From Limnomonas spitsbergensis (taxonomy: Eukaryota > Chlorophyta > Chlorophyceae > Chlamydomonadales): 64,000 nucleotides of DNA. The notes under the pieces are model-generated. The model did not search any database and had not been told where the DNA came from. It saw only the letters and a list, made by a program, of their open reading frames with translations. Location of the stretch: the NCBI GenBank assembly GCA_037349105.1, contig JAYJMM010000123.1:4960001-5024000 (forward strand), in the 5' to 3' direction. Each line of letters starts with the position of its first letter. Position 1 is the first letter of the stretch. Below, in pieces: positions 34,701 through 46,700 of this stretch. The position numbers were made by a program, and so were the translations under genes.

Positions 34701-37700
34701 ACAACAGATCTCACAACAGATCTCACAACAGATCTCAGAACAGATCTCACAACAGATCTCACAACAGATCTCACAACAGACCTCACAACAGACCTCACAA
34801 CAGACCTCACAACAGACCTCACAACAGATCTCACAACAGATCTCACAAAATATCTCACAACAGACCTCACAACAGATCTCACAACAGACCTCACAACAGA
34901 CCTCACAACAGACCTCACAACAGACCTCACAACAGACCTCACAACAGACCTCACAAAAGATCTCACAACAGACCTCACAACAGACCTCACAACAGACCTC
35001 ACAACAGACCTCACAACAGACCTCACAACAGATCTCACAACAGACCTCACAAAACATCTCACAACAGACCTCACAAAACATCTCACAACAGACCTCACAA
35101 CAGACCTCACAACAGACCTCACAACAGACCTCACAACAGATTTGTAACAGATCTCGCAACAGATCTCACAACAGATCTCACAACATATCTCACAACAGAT
35201 CTCACAACAGACCTTGCAACAGATCTCACAACATATCTCACAACAGACCTCACAACAGACCTCACAACAGACCTCACAACAGACCTCACAACAGACCTCA
35301 CAACAGACCTCACAACAGACCTCACAACAGACCTCACAACAGATCTCACAACAGATCTCACAACAGATCTCAGAACAGATCTCACAACAGATCTCACAAC
35401 AGATCTCACGACAGATCTCACAACAGACCTCACAACAGACCTCACAACAGACCTCACAACAGATCTCACAACAGATCTCACAAAATATCTCACAACAGAC
35501 CTCACAACAGATCTCACAACAGACCTCACAACAGACCTCACAACAGACCTCACAACAGACCTCACAACAGACCTCACAACAGACCTCACAACAGACCTCA
35601 CAACAGACCTCACAACAGACCTCACAACAGACCTCACAACAGACCTCACAACAGACCTCACAACAGACCTCACAATAGATCTCACAACAGACCTCACAAC
35701 AGACCTCACAATAGATCTCACAACAGATCTCACAACAGATCTCACAACAGACCTCACAAAACATCTCACAACAGACCTCACAACAGATCTCACAACAGAC
35801 CTCACAACAGATCTTACAACAGACCTCACAACAGACCTCACAACAGACCTCACAAAACATCTCACAACAGACCTCACAACAGATCTCACAACAGACCTCA
35901 CAACAGATCTCACAACAGACCTCACAACAGACCTCACAACAGATCTCACAACAGATTTCACAACAGATCTCACAACGGATCTCACCCGGTGCTCTTGCGT
36001 CCGAGACCCGCGACGTTCATCAGATACGAGGAGGCCCTGTCCTCGCCCGCGGCGCGCAGCCACTCCAACGAGAGGGGGCCCTCCACCTCCCCCAAAGGGC
36101 CTTGGGGCTGCGGGGCAGATTGTAGACCTGCTTGGGGACGTGATGCCCCCAGCATCGTAGCGGCAGGCTGTTTGGCCCCTTGCTGCTGCAGTGTCAATGC
36201 ACCTGCCGCTAAGTGGCCCGCATCCAGTGTGGTAGCAGTGAGGTGCTCCGCCCCATGCTGCTGCAGGTCCGGCGTACCTACTTCCAGGTGGACCGCACCT
36301 AACGCGGAAGCACTGAGCTGCAACGCTCCTTGCTGCTGCAGGTTCGATACTCCAGCCACCGAGCAGCCCGTACCTAGCGCAGCAGCACTGAGCTGCACCG
36401 CCCCTTCCAGTGGGGTTGGCCCTTCTGCTGCCAGCAGGCCAGAGCTGGCCTGAGTAAGCGACCTCTGGGCAGCCCGAGGATCCGCTACCGGCTGCAGCCC
36501 CTGCCCCCCCACTGCCTCCCCATCCCCAACCACAAGGCCAGCCGGACGCGGTGCATCAGACAGCGCAGCATCGGGCGGTGTTGCATCGCACCGTGGTGCA
36601 TGGGACGGCGGAGGTTGCGCATCCGACGGCGGTGCCTCAGGCGGTGTATGGGACAGCGCTGCATTGGATGGCGCTGCATCGGACAGCGTGGGCGGTGCAT
36701 CCGACGGTGAATTGGACAGCTCCGGCGGTGCATCGCTATCTGGCTGCGGTGTATCGGACAGCGCTGCATTGGCTTGAAGAGCTGTTGCTGGGCACAAAGG
36801 CACCTCAGCACCCAGCCCGTTAGCCACAGCACCCAGCCTGTCAGCTACAGCGACCAGCTTTTCAGCTACAGCGCCCGGCCCGTCAGCCACAGCGCCCAGC
36901 CTGTCAGCTACAGCGACCAGCTTTTCAGCTACACCGTCCGGCCTGTCAGCTACAGCGCCTGGCCTGTCAGCTACAGCACCCAGCCTGTCAGCTACAGCGT
37001 CTGGCCAGTCAGCTGCAGCGCTGGGCAGTTCCCCTTGAGCGGTGCCGGGCGGGCCCCAGGGTGCAGCGCTGGGCAGGTCCCCTGGTGCGGTGCCGGGCAG
37101 GCCCCGGGGTGCAACGCGCGGCTCTCCATTCACGCCCTCCGATTTGATCTTGTTGAGGAACTTCTGGATGCGAGCTGCGCAAGGGGGGCGCCACCAAGAA
37201 GAATGACGAAACGAGAAAAACTACATTGTTTAACCCTAGACAGTGTGAACCAGTGTGAACCAGTGTCACAAAAAAGGGGGGGGGGGTGTCGTTTTGGGCC
37301 ACTTACCGTCAGGGACCCTAATTGAACTCTTGGTGCGGTTTTCGGTGATCCTCCGCTAGGTGAGGGGACCTTGCAGGCGAGGTCTCCTCACTACGCGGAG
37401 GGACACTTATTCTCTTTTCAGACCTGCATTGCTCCAGCCATCGTGTCCCCCTTTAACGCTCCTTTGGTTTGCTGCACCCACCTTCCCTCCCTTGCCTCCC
37501 CTTCCACGCTCCTTTCAAAACCGGCAGTGTGTTCAAGTTGCATATGATGATAGGGTGTCTGCGGACATCTTGCGGTCCCACATGCATATACCATCTCAGC
37601 TACCCCACCATATGCACTGCCATGCCATCTACTCGCCAGCTACCTTGGCTACTTGCCAGCTACCATGCCAACTACTCGCCAGGTACCTTATAGCAGGTAC

Positions 37701-40700
37701 AACATTCACCAGCACATGTACATGCTGGACCAGGTCACCTCCTAGCCAGCTTCTAGTCAGCTTCTAAACAGCTACCCGTTAGCATGTACTGCATTAGCCT
37801 TCACTTCTCTGTGCCCCACCAGGCCAACTACCCATCAGCTACCTGTGAGCATGTAATACATTCCTCGGCACCGGATTGCATCGCACAACAGCGCTGGTTC
37901 CGCCACACGTACCGCCTCCCAATCCACCATATCAATTCCCAGGGCAATGCCATAGGCAGGCCCCCCCTCCTCCTCAGCGTCAAGCGTGAGGTCCAGAACA
38001 GCGCCTGGGTCACAGCTGGGAGCATCACTACGTCTTTCTGTGGCAGCAGGGAGGAGGCAGTGGGTGAGGAGACAGTGGGTGAGGAGGCAGCCAGTCAGGA
38101 GGCAGCCTGTGAGGAGGCAGTGGGTGAGGAGTCAGCAGGGAGGAGGCAGTGCGTGAGGAGGCAGTGCGTGAGGAGGCAGTGCGTGAGGAGGCAGCAGGGA
38201 GGAGGCAGCAAGGAGGAGGCAGCAGGGAGGAGGCAGCAGGGAGGAGGCAGCAGGGAGGAGGCAGCAGGGAGGAGGCAGCAGGGAGGAGGCAGCAGGGAGG
38301 AGGCAGCAGGGAGAAGGCAGCAGGGAGGAGGCAGCAGGGAGGAGGCAGCAGGGAGGAGGCAGCAGGGAGGAGGCAGCAGGGAGGAGGCAGCAGGGAGGAG
38401 GCAGCAGGGAGGAGGCAGCAGGGAGGAGGCAGCAGGGAGGAGGCAGCAGGGAGGAGGCAGCAGGGAGGAGGCAGCAGGGAGGAGGCAGCAGGGAGGAGGC
38501 AGCAGGGAGGAGGCAGCAGGGAGGAGGCAGCAGGGATGAGGCAGCAGGGAGGAGGCAGCAGGGAGGAGGCAGCAGGGAGAAGGCAGCAAGGAGGAGGCAG
38601 CAGGGAGGAGGAAGCAGGGAGGAGGCAGCATGGAGGAGGCAGCAGGGAGGAGGCAGCAGGGAGGAGGCAGCATGGAGGAGGCAGCAGGGAGGAGGCAGCA
38701 AGGAGGAGGCAGCAGGGAGGAGGCAGCAGGGAGGAGGCAGCAGGGAGGAGGCAGCAGGGAGGAGGCAGCAGGGAGGAGGCAGCAGGGAGGAGGCAGCAGG
38801 GAGGAGGCAGCAGGGAGGAGGCAGCAGGGAGGAGGCAGCAGGGAGGAGGCAGCAGGGAGGAGGCAGCAGGGAGGAGGCAGCAGGGAGGAGGCAGCAGGGA
38901 GGAGGCAGCAGGGAGGAGGCAGCAGGGAGGAGGCAGCAGGGAGGAGGCAGCAGGGAGGAGGCAGCAGGGAGGAGGCAGCAGGGAGGAGGAAGCAGGGAGG
39001 AGGCAGCAGGGAGGAGGCAGCAGGGAGGAGGCAGCAGGGAGGAGGCAGCAGGGAGGAGGCAGCAGGGAGGAGGCAGCAGGGAGGAGGCAGCAGGGAGGAG
39101 GCAGCAAGGAGGAGGCAGCAGGGAGGAGGCAGCAGGGAGGAGGCAGCAGGGAGGAGGCAGCAGGGAGGAGGCAGCAGGGAGGAGGCAGCAGGGAGGAGGC
39201 AGCAGGGAGGAGGCAGCAGGGAGGAGGCAGCAGGGAGGAGGCAGCAGGGAGAAGGCAGCAAGGAGGAGGCAGCAGGGAGGAGGCAGCAGGGAGGAGGCAG
39301 CATGGAGGAGGCAGCAGGGAGGAGGCAGCAGGGAGGAGGCAGCAGGGAGGAGGCAGCAGGGAGGAGGCAGCAAGGAGGAGGCAGCAGGGAGGAGGCAGCA
39401 GGGAGGAGGCAGCAGGGAGGAGGCAGCAGGGAGGAGGCAGCAAGGAGGAGGCAGCAGGGAGGAGGCAGCAGGGAGGAGGCAGCAGGGAGGAGGCAGCAGG
39501 GAGGAGGCAGCAGGGAGGAGGCAGCAGGGAGGAGGCAGCAGGGAGGAGGCAGCAGGGAGGAGGCAGCAGGGAGGAGGCAGCAGGGAGGAGGCAGCAGGGA
39601 GGAGGCAGCAGGGAGGAGGCAGCAGGGAGGAGGCAGCAGGGAGGAGGCAGAAGGGAGGAGGCAGCAGGGAGGAGGCAGCAAGGAGGAGGCAGCAGGGAGG
39701 AGGCAGCAGGGAGGAGGCAGCAGGGAGGAGGCAGCAGGGAGGAGGCAGCAGGGAGGGGGCAGCAGGGAGGAGGCAGCAGGGAGGAGGCAGCAGGGAGGAG
39801 GCAGATGGGAGGAGGCAGCAGGGAGGAGGAAGCAGGGAGGAGGCAGCAGGGAGGAGGAAGCAGGGAGGAGGCAGCAGGGAGGAGGCAGCAGGGAGGAGGC
39901 AGCAGGGAGGAGGCAGCAGGGAGGAGGCAGCAGGGAGGAGGCAGCAGGGAGGAGGCAGCAGGGAGGAGGCAGCAGGGAGGAGGCAGCAGGGAGGAGGCAG
40001 CAGGGAGGAGGCAGCAGGAAGGAGGCAGCCAGTGAGAAAGCAGCAGGGATGAGGCAGGGAGGCGATGGTGAGGTGGTTTGAAATTGAATGTGTTGGAACT
40101 TGGAAGGGTCTTGGGAGTCCTCTGGCTTGCTTTTTTTTACTCTTTCACTTCACACTTCCTGATAAAGCCGTAAAAGCTATCGGATGGATGCGCAGGTGCT
40201 ACAACCGATCCACCAGGTACGCAGCTGGCACATTAACAAAGGAGGCATCATGGTCTGTAGAGCCATTCACCGCTTACCCCCCTGTGCCCGCCCCCCTCCC
40301 ACCCACCCACCCTACCTGACCTTAAGGTGGCCCACATCCCCCCCCACACACTCCCCACCCTCACCCCTGCCTCATCCCACTCACGCATTTCTTGCCCCTC
40401 TCACCCACCATAGACCCCACCCCTACCTCCACCCCACCCACCCCCGGCCCCCCACCCTTCCCCCACCCACCATAGACCCCACCCCTACCTCCACCCCCAC
40501 CCCCCATCGGTCCACCCACCCACCCAACCCCACCCACCATTAACCTCTCCATGTGTGAAGTCCACAATGTCACCTCCTCCCAGCTGGAGGATAGCGGGCT
40601 TACCACACCCGGCAACCATACCACCAGTCAGGTCCACCACACAACCCTCCGGCTGCATGCCACCCTCCAGACCCTGGGTACACGCCAGCTTCCCGACACT

Positions 40701-43700
40701 CTCTGGCCGCATGTCCACCTCATGCTGACTGCACCCCTCCTGCGGCTGGGCGCCGTCCAGATGCCCGCCACCCTTTGGCTGCTCGCCAACCTCCTGCTGA
40801 CTGCCGTTCTTTGGCTCCTGGGCGCCATCCCCTGCCCCCAGCCCGCCGCCTGCTAGCATTTTAAGGCCGTTGCGGTAGCGCTGCGAGGGGAAGCGTGCAG
40901 CCAGGCTGATGAAGGCGCGGCTAGAGAGCACGTCGCTGGCGTTCTGGGTGAGGAAGGTGCCGACGACGGAGTCAAGCACAGAGCCACCCCACCTGGGAAG
41001 GAACAGCGTGGGGTTTAGGGTTTAGGGTTTAGGGTTTAGGTTTTAGGTAGTTTTAACCTACACCCTAAACCCTAAACTAGGTAGCAGGGGTTAAGCTGTG
41101 AGCAATGTGGGCGTTAGGGAGGGGGAGTTAGCTGGGAGAAGCGGGAGAGTAGCAGGGCGGGCGGGGGAGCAGGGGCAGTGCCATTCAGTGCCCTCTCTGA
41201 GAAGGCGCTGGACCGGTAAGCGGACAAAGTCGGGGGTGATGGGTGGAAGAATGCATGAGAAAACATGGCATAGGGCCTGTTTATCTCTGCGCTTGAGAGT
41301 GATGATGCGAAGAGCCATTTTGGACAGTGAGGAAAGTGTGGGCAGACCTGCCGCCGCTGAAACGCTTGGACATCACTAGTCCTTGACACCAGGGCATCTC
41401 TTTAACATCCATTTACGATTGGCTGCAGTAGCTGATAGGTAGGCTGTTAGCTAGCAGGAAGCTGACGGGAGGCTGACAGGTAGCTACCGGGTAGCTGATG
41501 GATGCCTCATTCAGGGCAATATGAACACAACACGAACATAACTTAAAGCTGGGATGTGGGATCCTGCCATGATCCCGGATTCAGGGTCAAAGATGGCCTT
41601 AACCCTATCCTGTCTTCCAAATGTTCCACAATTTGTCACCCGCCAACTTTTCCTTCCACCCTTCCCTGTCCACAGACTGCCCGTTCTCCGAACCCAGACA
41701 TCACCGATGTTCCCTCTTTCAGGCTTGAGCTTGATCGTGTGTGACCTGTGATGGTTTCAGAGCCCTCAACTTGTCCAGAGAACTTGTCCAATTTTGGATT
41801 CAGAGTTTCAGGTCTGGGGTTGAGAGTTCCAAGGTCAAATATTTCAGGCCCCTCCTCTTGCCTGGTCTGCAGTGACCTGTCGCCCAGCACTTGGCGCATG
41901 CTGCGAATGAAGCAGCCTACGCGGCGCGCCCACACAAGCTTCTCGTCGAACCCAAAGACGATGAGCGACAGCTGGCCGTCGCGCAGCACTCGCGCCTTCT
42001 TCTTCGCCGGGCGCGCTGTTGTGGGAGGTGGGGGGCGGCGCAGGGCATGGCACGGCAGGCGGGTCAGAAGCAGTGGGAAGTGCTAGTGAAAACTATCAAA
42101 TAACTGGACACACAAAATGTACTGCCAGAGGTTGGAGCTTGCTGTGGGCGTTAGGCAAACCCCTTAGCCCTAATCCTACAACTAGGCGTGTCGTAAGCAG
42201 TTGGCAGAGTAGCAAAAAGCGCACATCCTAAATATTGTTATTTTCTACGTTGGCAGAAAAATAAGAGGCAGCCGCTTGGCCACCACAGGGCGTACGGGGA
42301 ACAGACCATGACCGGCCCGCGCCCGGTGGCCCAGGCAGCAGGGCAAGCTGCACCCCTCCCCACTGAGGACCTCTCCGCTGCCCAGACAGCAGGGCAAGCC
42401 CCGTTGGCCCAGGCAGCAGGGCAATCCCCGTCTGCCCAGGCAGCAGGGCAATCCACGTTGGCCCAGGCAGCAGGGCAAGCCACGTCTGCCCAGGCAGCAG
42501 GGCAAGCTGCACCCACCCCACCCAGGACCCCTCCGCCGCAGGCCAGGACGTAAGTGAAAGGTGCCTGACAGCTTGCTGTTAAAAGGTTAGCGCAACACCA
42601 CCCACAGCCTTTTTCGTAAGGGCCTGGCAGAGCGGATAAGGGGTAACCAGGGACAAGGGCTGGAACCCAAAACCCGCAACAAGGAGGCACGCGGAAAACC
42701 CAAGGAGCACATGCACAGAGAAAAACGAGGGACACATAAACAAGCACACACGGCAGAATCACGAAATGTAGCTTGAGCGCGCTGACATAATCCCTGACAT
42801 TAAACAGTAGCAGATGTGGAGAGGAGGGTCACTACAGTGTGGAGCTAAGCCAGGAGGGAGGACCCCCCCTATCACAAGTGAGATGTCGGCACAGTCGAGC
42901 GCTTACCAAGGTTTATTTTCACAGGTACTGGTCCCACCCTCGGCAAGGCGCCCAAACAGGGTCAAAGACTTAGCTGGACAAGAGGCACATGACTCAAGCA
43001 GCATGGCTAACCGTGCATGAGGCCTCCATTCGGATGCCAGGAGATACCTGAAATGTACCGTAGCCACGACGAGGTACATCTCAGATATATACTTCTTAGC
43101 TGAAATAAGAGGTTTATAGTTGAGATGTACCAGATCCTGGAAGATGTACATTTGTACTACCTGATGTACCTATTTGCTGACATATGAGGTACATAGATGA
43201 AAAATGTGTAGGATAAAAAAAAGGTTGGCGCTCACCTGTCAGTGGGATGGGAAGCTCGGGGAGGCCAGCTTGTGGGTTGGTCAAGACAGCCTGCCTGCAG
43301 ACACATCAGTTTCCTTTCTGTTGAACCGACCACGTTCAGCCAGACAACAGAAGGTTTTATGAAATGCACCGCAAGCACCATGTCAACTGTGCCGCAGCCG
43401 GGCCGCGTCAAATCCGGATTCGGCGGATTCGCCATGCTGAGCAGCAGGGCAGCCTTTGATCTCCCCCTGGAGAATCCAGGTAGGCGCGAAACAAGGGTGA
43501 ACATGAGGTGCAAAACAATTTTCCAGTGGTTAGGACAAGTAGGCTTTGAACATGTGGTGAACATGTGGTGAACATGCGGTGAACATGTGGTGAACATGTG
43601 GTGAACATGTGGTGAACATGTGGTGAACATGTGTGAAAATGTGGTAAACATGTGTGAACATGTGGTGAACATGTGGTGAAGATGTGGTGAACATGTGGTG

Positions 43701-46700
43701 AACATGTGGTGAACATGAGGTGAACATGTGGTGAAGATGTGGTGAAGATGTGGTGAACAAGTGGTGAACAAGTGGTGAACATGTATGAACATGTATGAAC
43801 ACGTGGTGAACATGTGGTGAACACGTGGTGAACATGTGGTGAACATGTGGTGAACATGTGGTGAAGATGTGGTGAAGATGTGATGAACATGTGGTGAACA
43901 TGTGGTGAACATGTGGTGAACATGTGTGAACATGTGGTGAACATGTGGTGAACATGTGGTGAACATGTGTGAACATGCGGTGAACATGCGGTGAACATGT
44001 GGTGAACATGTGGTGAACATGTGGTGAACATGTTTGAAGATGTGGTGAAGATGTGGTGAACATGTGGTGAAGATGTGATGAACATGTGGTGAAGATGTGG
44101 TGAACATGTGGTGAACACGTGGTGAACATGTGGTGAACATGTGGTGAAGATGTGGTGAACATGTGGTGAAGATGTGGTGAACATGTGTGAACACGTGGTG
44201 AACACGTGGTGAACATGTGGTGAACATATGGTGAACATGAGGTGAAGATGTGGTGAAGATGTGGTGAACATGTGGTGAAGATGTGGTGAACATGAGGTGA
44301 ACATGTGGTGAAGATGTGGTGAACATGTGGTGAACATGTGGTGAACATGTGGTGAACATGTGGTGAAGATGTGGTGAAGATGTGGTAAACATGTGGTGAA
44401 CATGTGGTGAAGATGTGGTGAACATGAGGTGAACATGTGGTGAAGATGTGGTGAAGATGTGGTGAAGATGTGGTGAAGATGTGGTGAAGATGTGGTGAAC
44501 ATGTGGTGAACATGTGGTGAACATGCGGTGAACATGCGGTGAAGATGTGGTGAACATGTGGTGAACATGTGGTGAACATGTGGTGAACATGTGGTGAACA
44601 TGCGGTGAAGATGTGGTGAAGATGTGGTGAACATGTGGTGAAGATGTGGTGAACATGTGGTGAACATGTGGTGAACATGTGTGAACATGCGGTGAACATG
44701 CGGTGAAGATGTGGTGAACATGTGGTGAACATGTGGTGAACATGTGGTGAACATGCGGTGAAGATGTGGTGAAGATGTGGTGAACATGCGGTGAACATGT
44801 GTGAACATGCGGTGAACATGTGTGAACATGCGGTGAACATGCGGTGAACATGCGGTGAACATGTGGTGAAGATATGGTGAACATGTGTGAAGCTGTGGTG
44901 AAGATGTGGTGAAGATGTGGTGAACATGTGGTGAACATGTGTGAACATGTGGTGAACATGTGGTGAACATGTGTGAACATGCGGTGAACATGCGGTGAAC
45001 ATGCGGTGAACATGCGGTGAACATGTGGTGAACATGTGGTGAACATGTGGTGAAGATGTGGTGAACATGTGGTGAACATGTGGTGAACATGTGGTGAACA
45101 TGCGGTGAACATGTGTGAACATGCGGTGAACATGCGGTGAACATGCGGTGAACATGTGTGAACATGTGTGAACATGCGGTGAACATGCGGTGAACATGCG
45201 GTGAACATATGGTGAACATGCGGTGAACATGTGGTGAACATGTGTGAACATGCGGTGAACATGCGGTGAACATGTGGTGAACATGTGGTGAACATGTGGT
45301 GAACATGTGTGAACATGTGGTGAACATGTGGTGAACATGTGTGAACATGCGGTGAACATGCGGTGAACATGCGGTGAACATGTGTGAACATGCGGTGAAC
45401 ATGTGTGAACATGCGATGAACATGCGGTGAACATGCGGTGAACATGTGGTGAAGATATGGTGAACATGTGTGAAGCTGTGGTGAAGCTGTGGTGAAGATG
45501 TGGTGAACGTGTGGTGAACATATGGTGAACATATGGTGAACACGTGGTGAAAAAAATAGGCCGGTGCTTAGGATACGCAGGCGCTGAACAAGTGGTGAAC
45601 ATGCGGCACAAAAGGGAGCCTGTGGGAGCATATAGGCGATATACGGCAACAACTTCAGGTGCACAATAAATGTGGAGAACGAAACCACAGCTCTGTGGAA
45701 GATAAAACAAACAGCCAAGCAGGAAGACGCTCTCTGCACATGTTGACACGTGCACCCCTCCACACCAGTCCTCTGCGGGTCCGACAGTCCTTTTCCCTGC
45801 ACTGAACATACCTCTTACCCCCAAAGCTCAGCCCACCTCCTGCCCTCCAACTCCTGCCCCCACCTCCGGCCCCAACCTCCTCCTCCCCACCTCCTCCCCC
45901 CACCTCCTGCTCCCACCTCTTTACCCCCATCGTCCACCCCCCACCGGCTGCCCCCCACCACATACCCCCACCTTCTCCCAAACACTTGCAGACAGCATGC
46001 TCACTCCACACTTCCAAACCCCACACTTGCAGACAGCATGCTCACTCCACACTTCCAAACCCCACACTTGCAGACAGCATGCTCACTCCACACTTCCAAA
46101 CCCCACACTTGCAGACAGCATGCTCACTCCAAACTTCCAAACCCCACACTTGCAGACAGCATGCTCACCTCCGGGCGGCAGACACATGCGCCCTGCCCGC
46201 TGCATCCAGGCCGGCCATCCAGCTCTCCAACAAGATCCCCATGGCCTTGTGCATGCTATCGCTCCAAACTTCCGCTCCACACACTACCTCCAAACTTCCA
46301 CTCCACACACTACCTCCAAACTTCCACTCCACACACTACCTCCACACTTCCACTCCACACACTACCTCCACACTTCCACACAGAACGCTTACGCCACAAT
46401 GCCAAACAGCACACTCACCTCCAGGCAGCGGACACGTGCGCCCTACCAGCTGCATCCAGGCCAGCCATCCAGCTCTCCAACAAGATCCCCATGGCCGTTG
46501 GGTTTGCCCTCGACAGAAGCAGCAGCAGCGGGGAGCCTAATGAGACCTCTCCGCCGCCATACCCCGCTTCCGCCTCCCCCAGGATCACCACCTCGTGATC
46601 GACAGCGGAAGCGGCAGCGGTCGCCCGTGCGAGGTCTGCCGGCAACAATGCCGAGCTGTTGTGCTGCGCCGCCTGCCCGGCGGCTGCCATCACCTGCTGC

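Larger units (their letters stand above)
33495..42015 (-). other. Glycosylase core exons with two large insertions
   Basis: The conserved blocks appear in the order known from plant DEMETER/ROS1, but interrupted. About 100 Gly/Glu-rich residues sit after SLAARFPSQRYRNG in exon 40992-40604. About 350 Ala/Pro/Asp-rich residues sit between NKIKSEG and PLSLEWLRAAG in exon 37174-35986, including AVADRLGAVADRPGAVADRP repeats. Plant enzymes also tolerate an unstructured insertion in this domain, but this second position inside the helical bundle is notable. Catalytic Lys and Asp blocks are intact. Confidence 0.85.

Noticed and set aside
34303..36453. ORF of 716 codons (SQQT/HNRP repeats) and overlapping ORFs on both strands
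   Set aside because: They arise because the 12-bp satellite lacks stops in several frames. The sequence is an intron of the DEMETER-like gene on the opposite strand.
38028..40081. ORFs of 400-630 codons (EEAAGRRQQGGGS and LLPPPCC types)
   Set aside because: The 14-bp satellite gives open frames on both strands; no unique protein sequence or start context.
41010..41090. Chromosome end
   Set aside because: The telomere-like repeats are few, head-to-head and inside a gene.
43232..45824. ORFs of 700-856 codons (HHMFTTCSPHV type)
   Set aside because: Products of the 11-bp satellite. Only the unique part at 43466-43236 was kept as a candidate exon.
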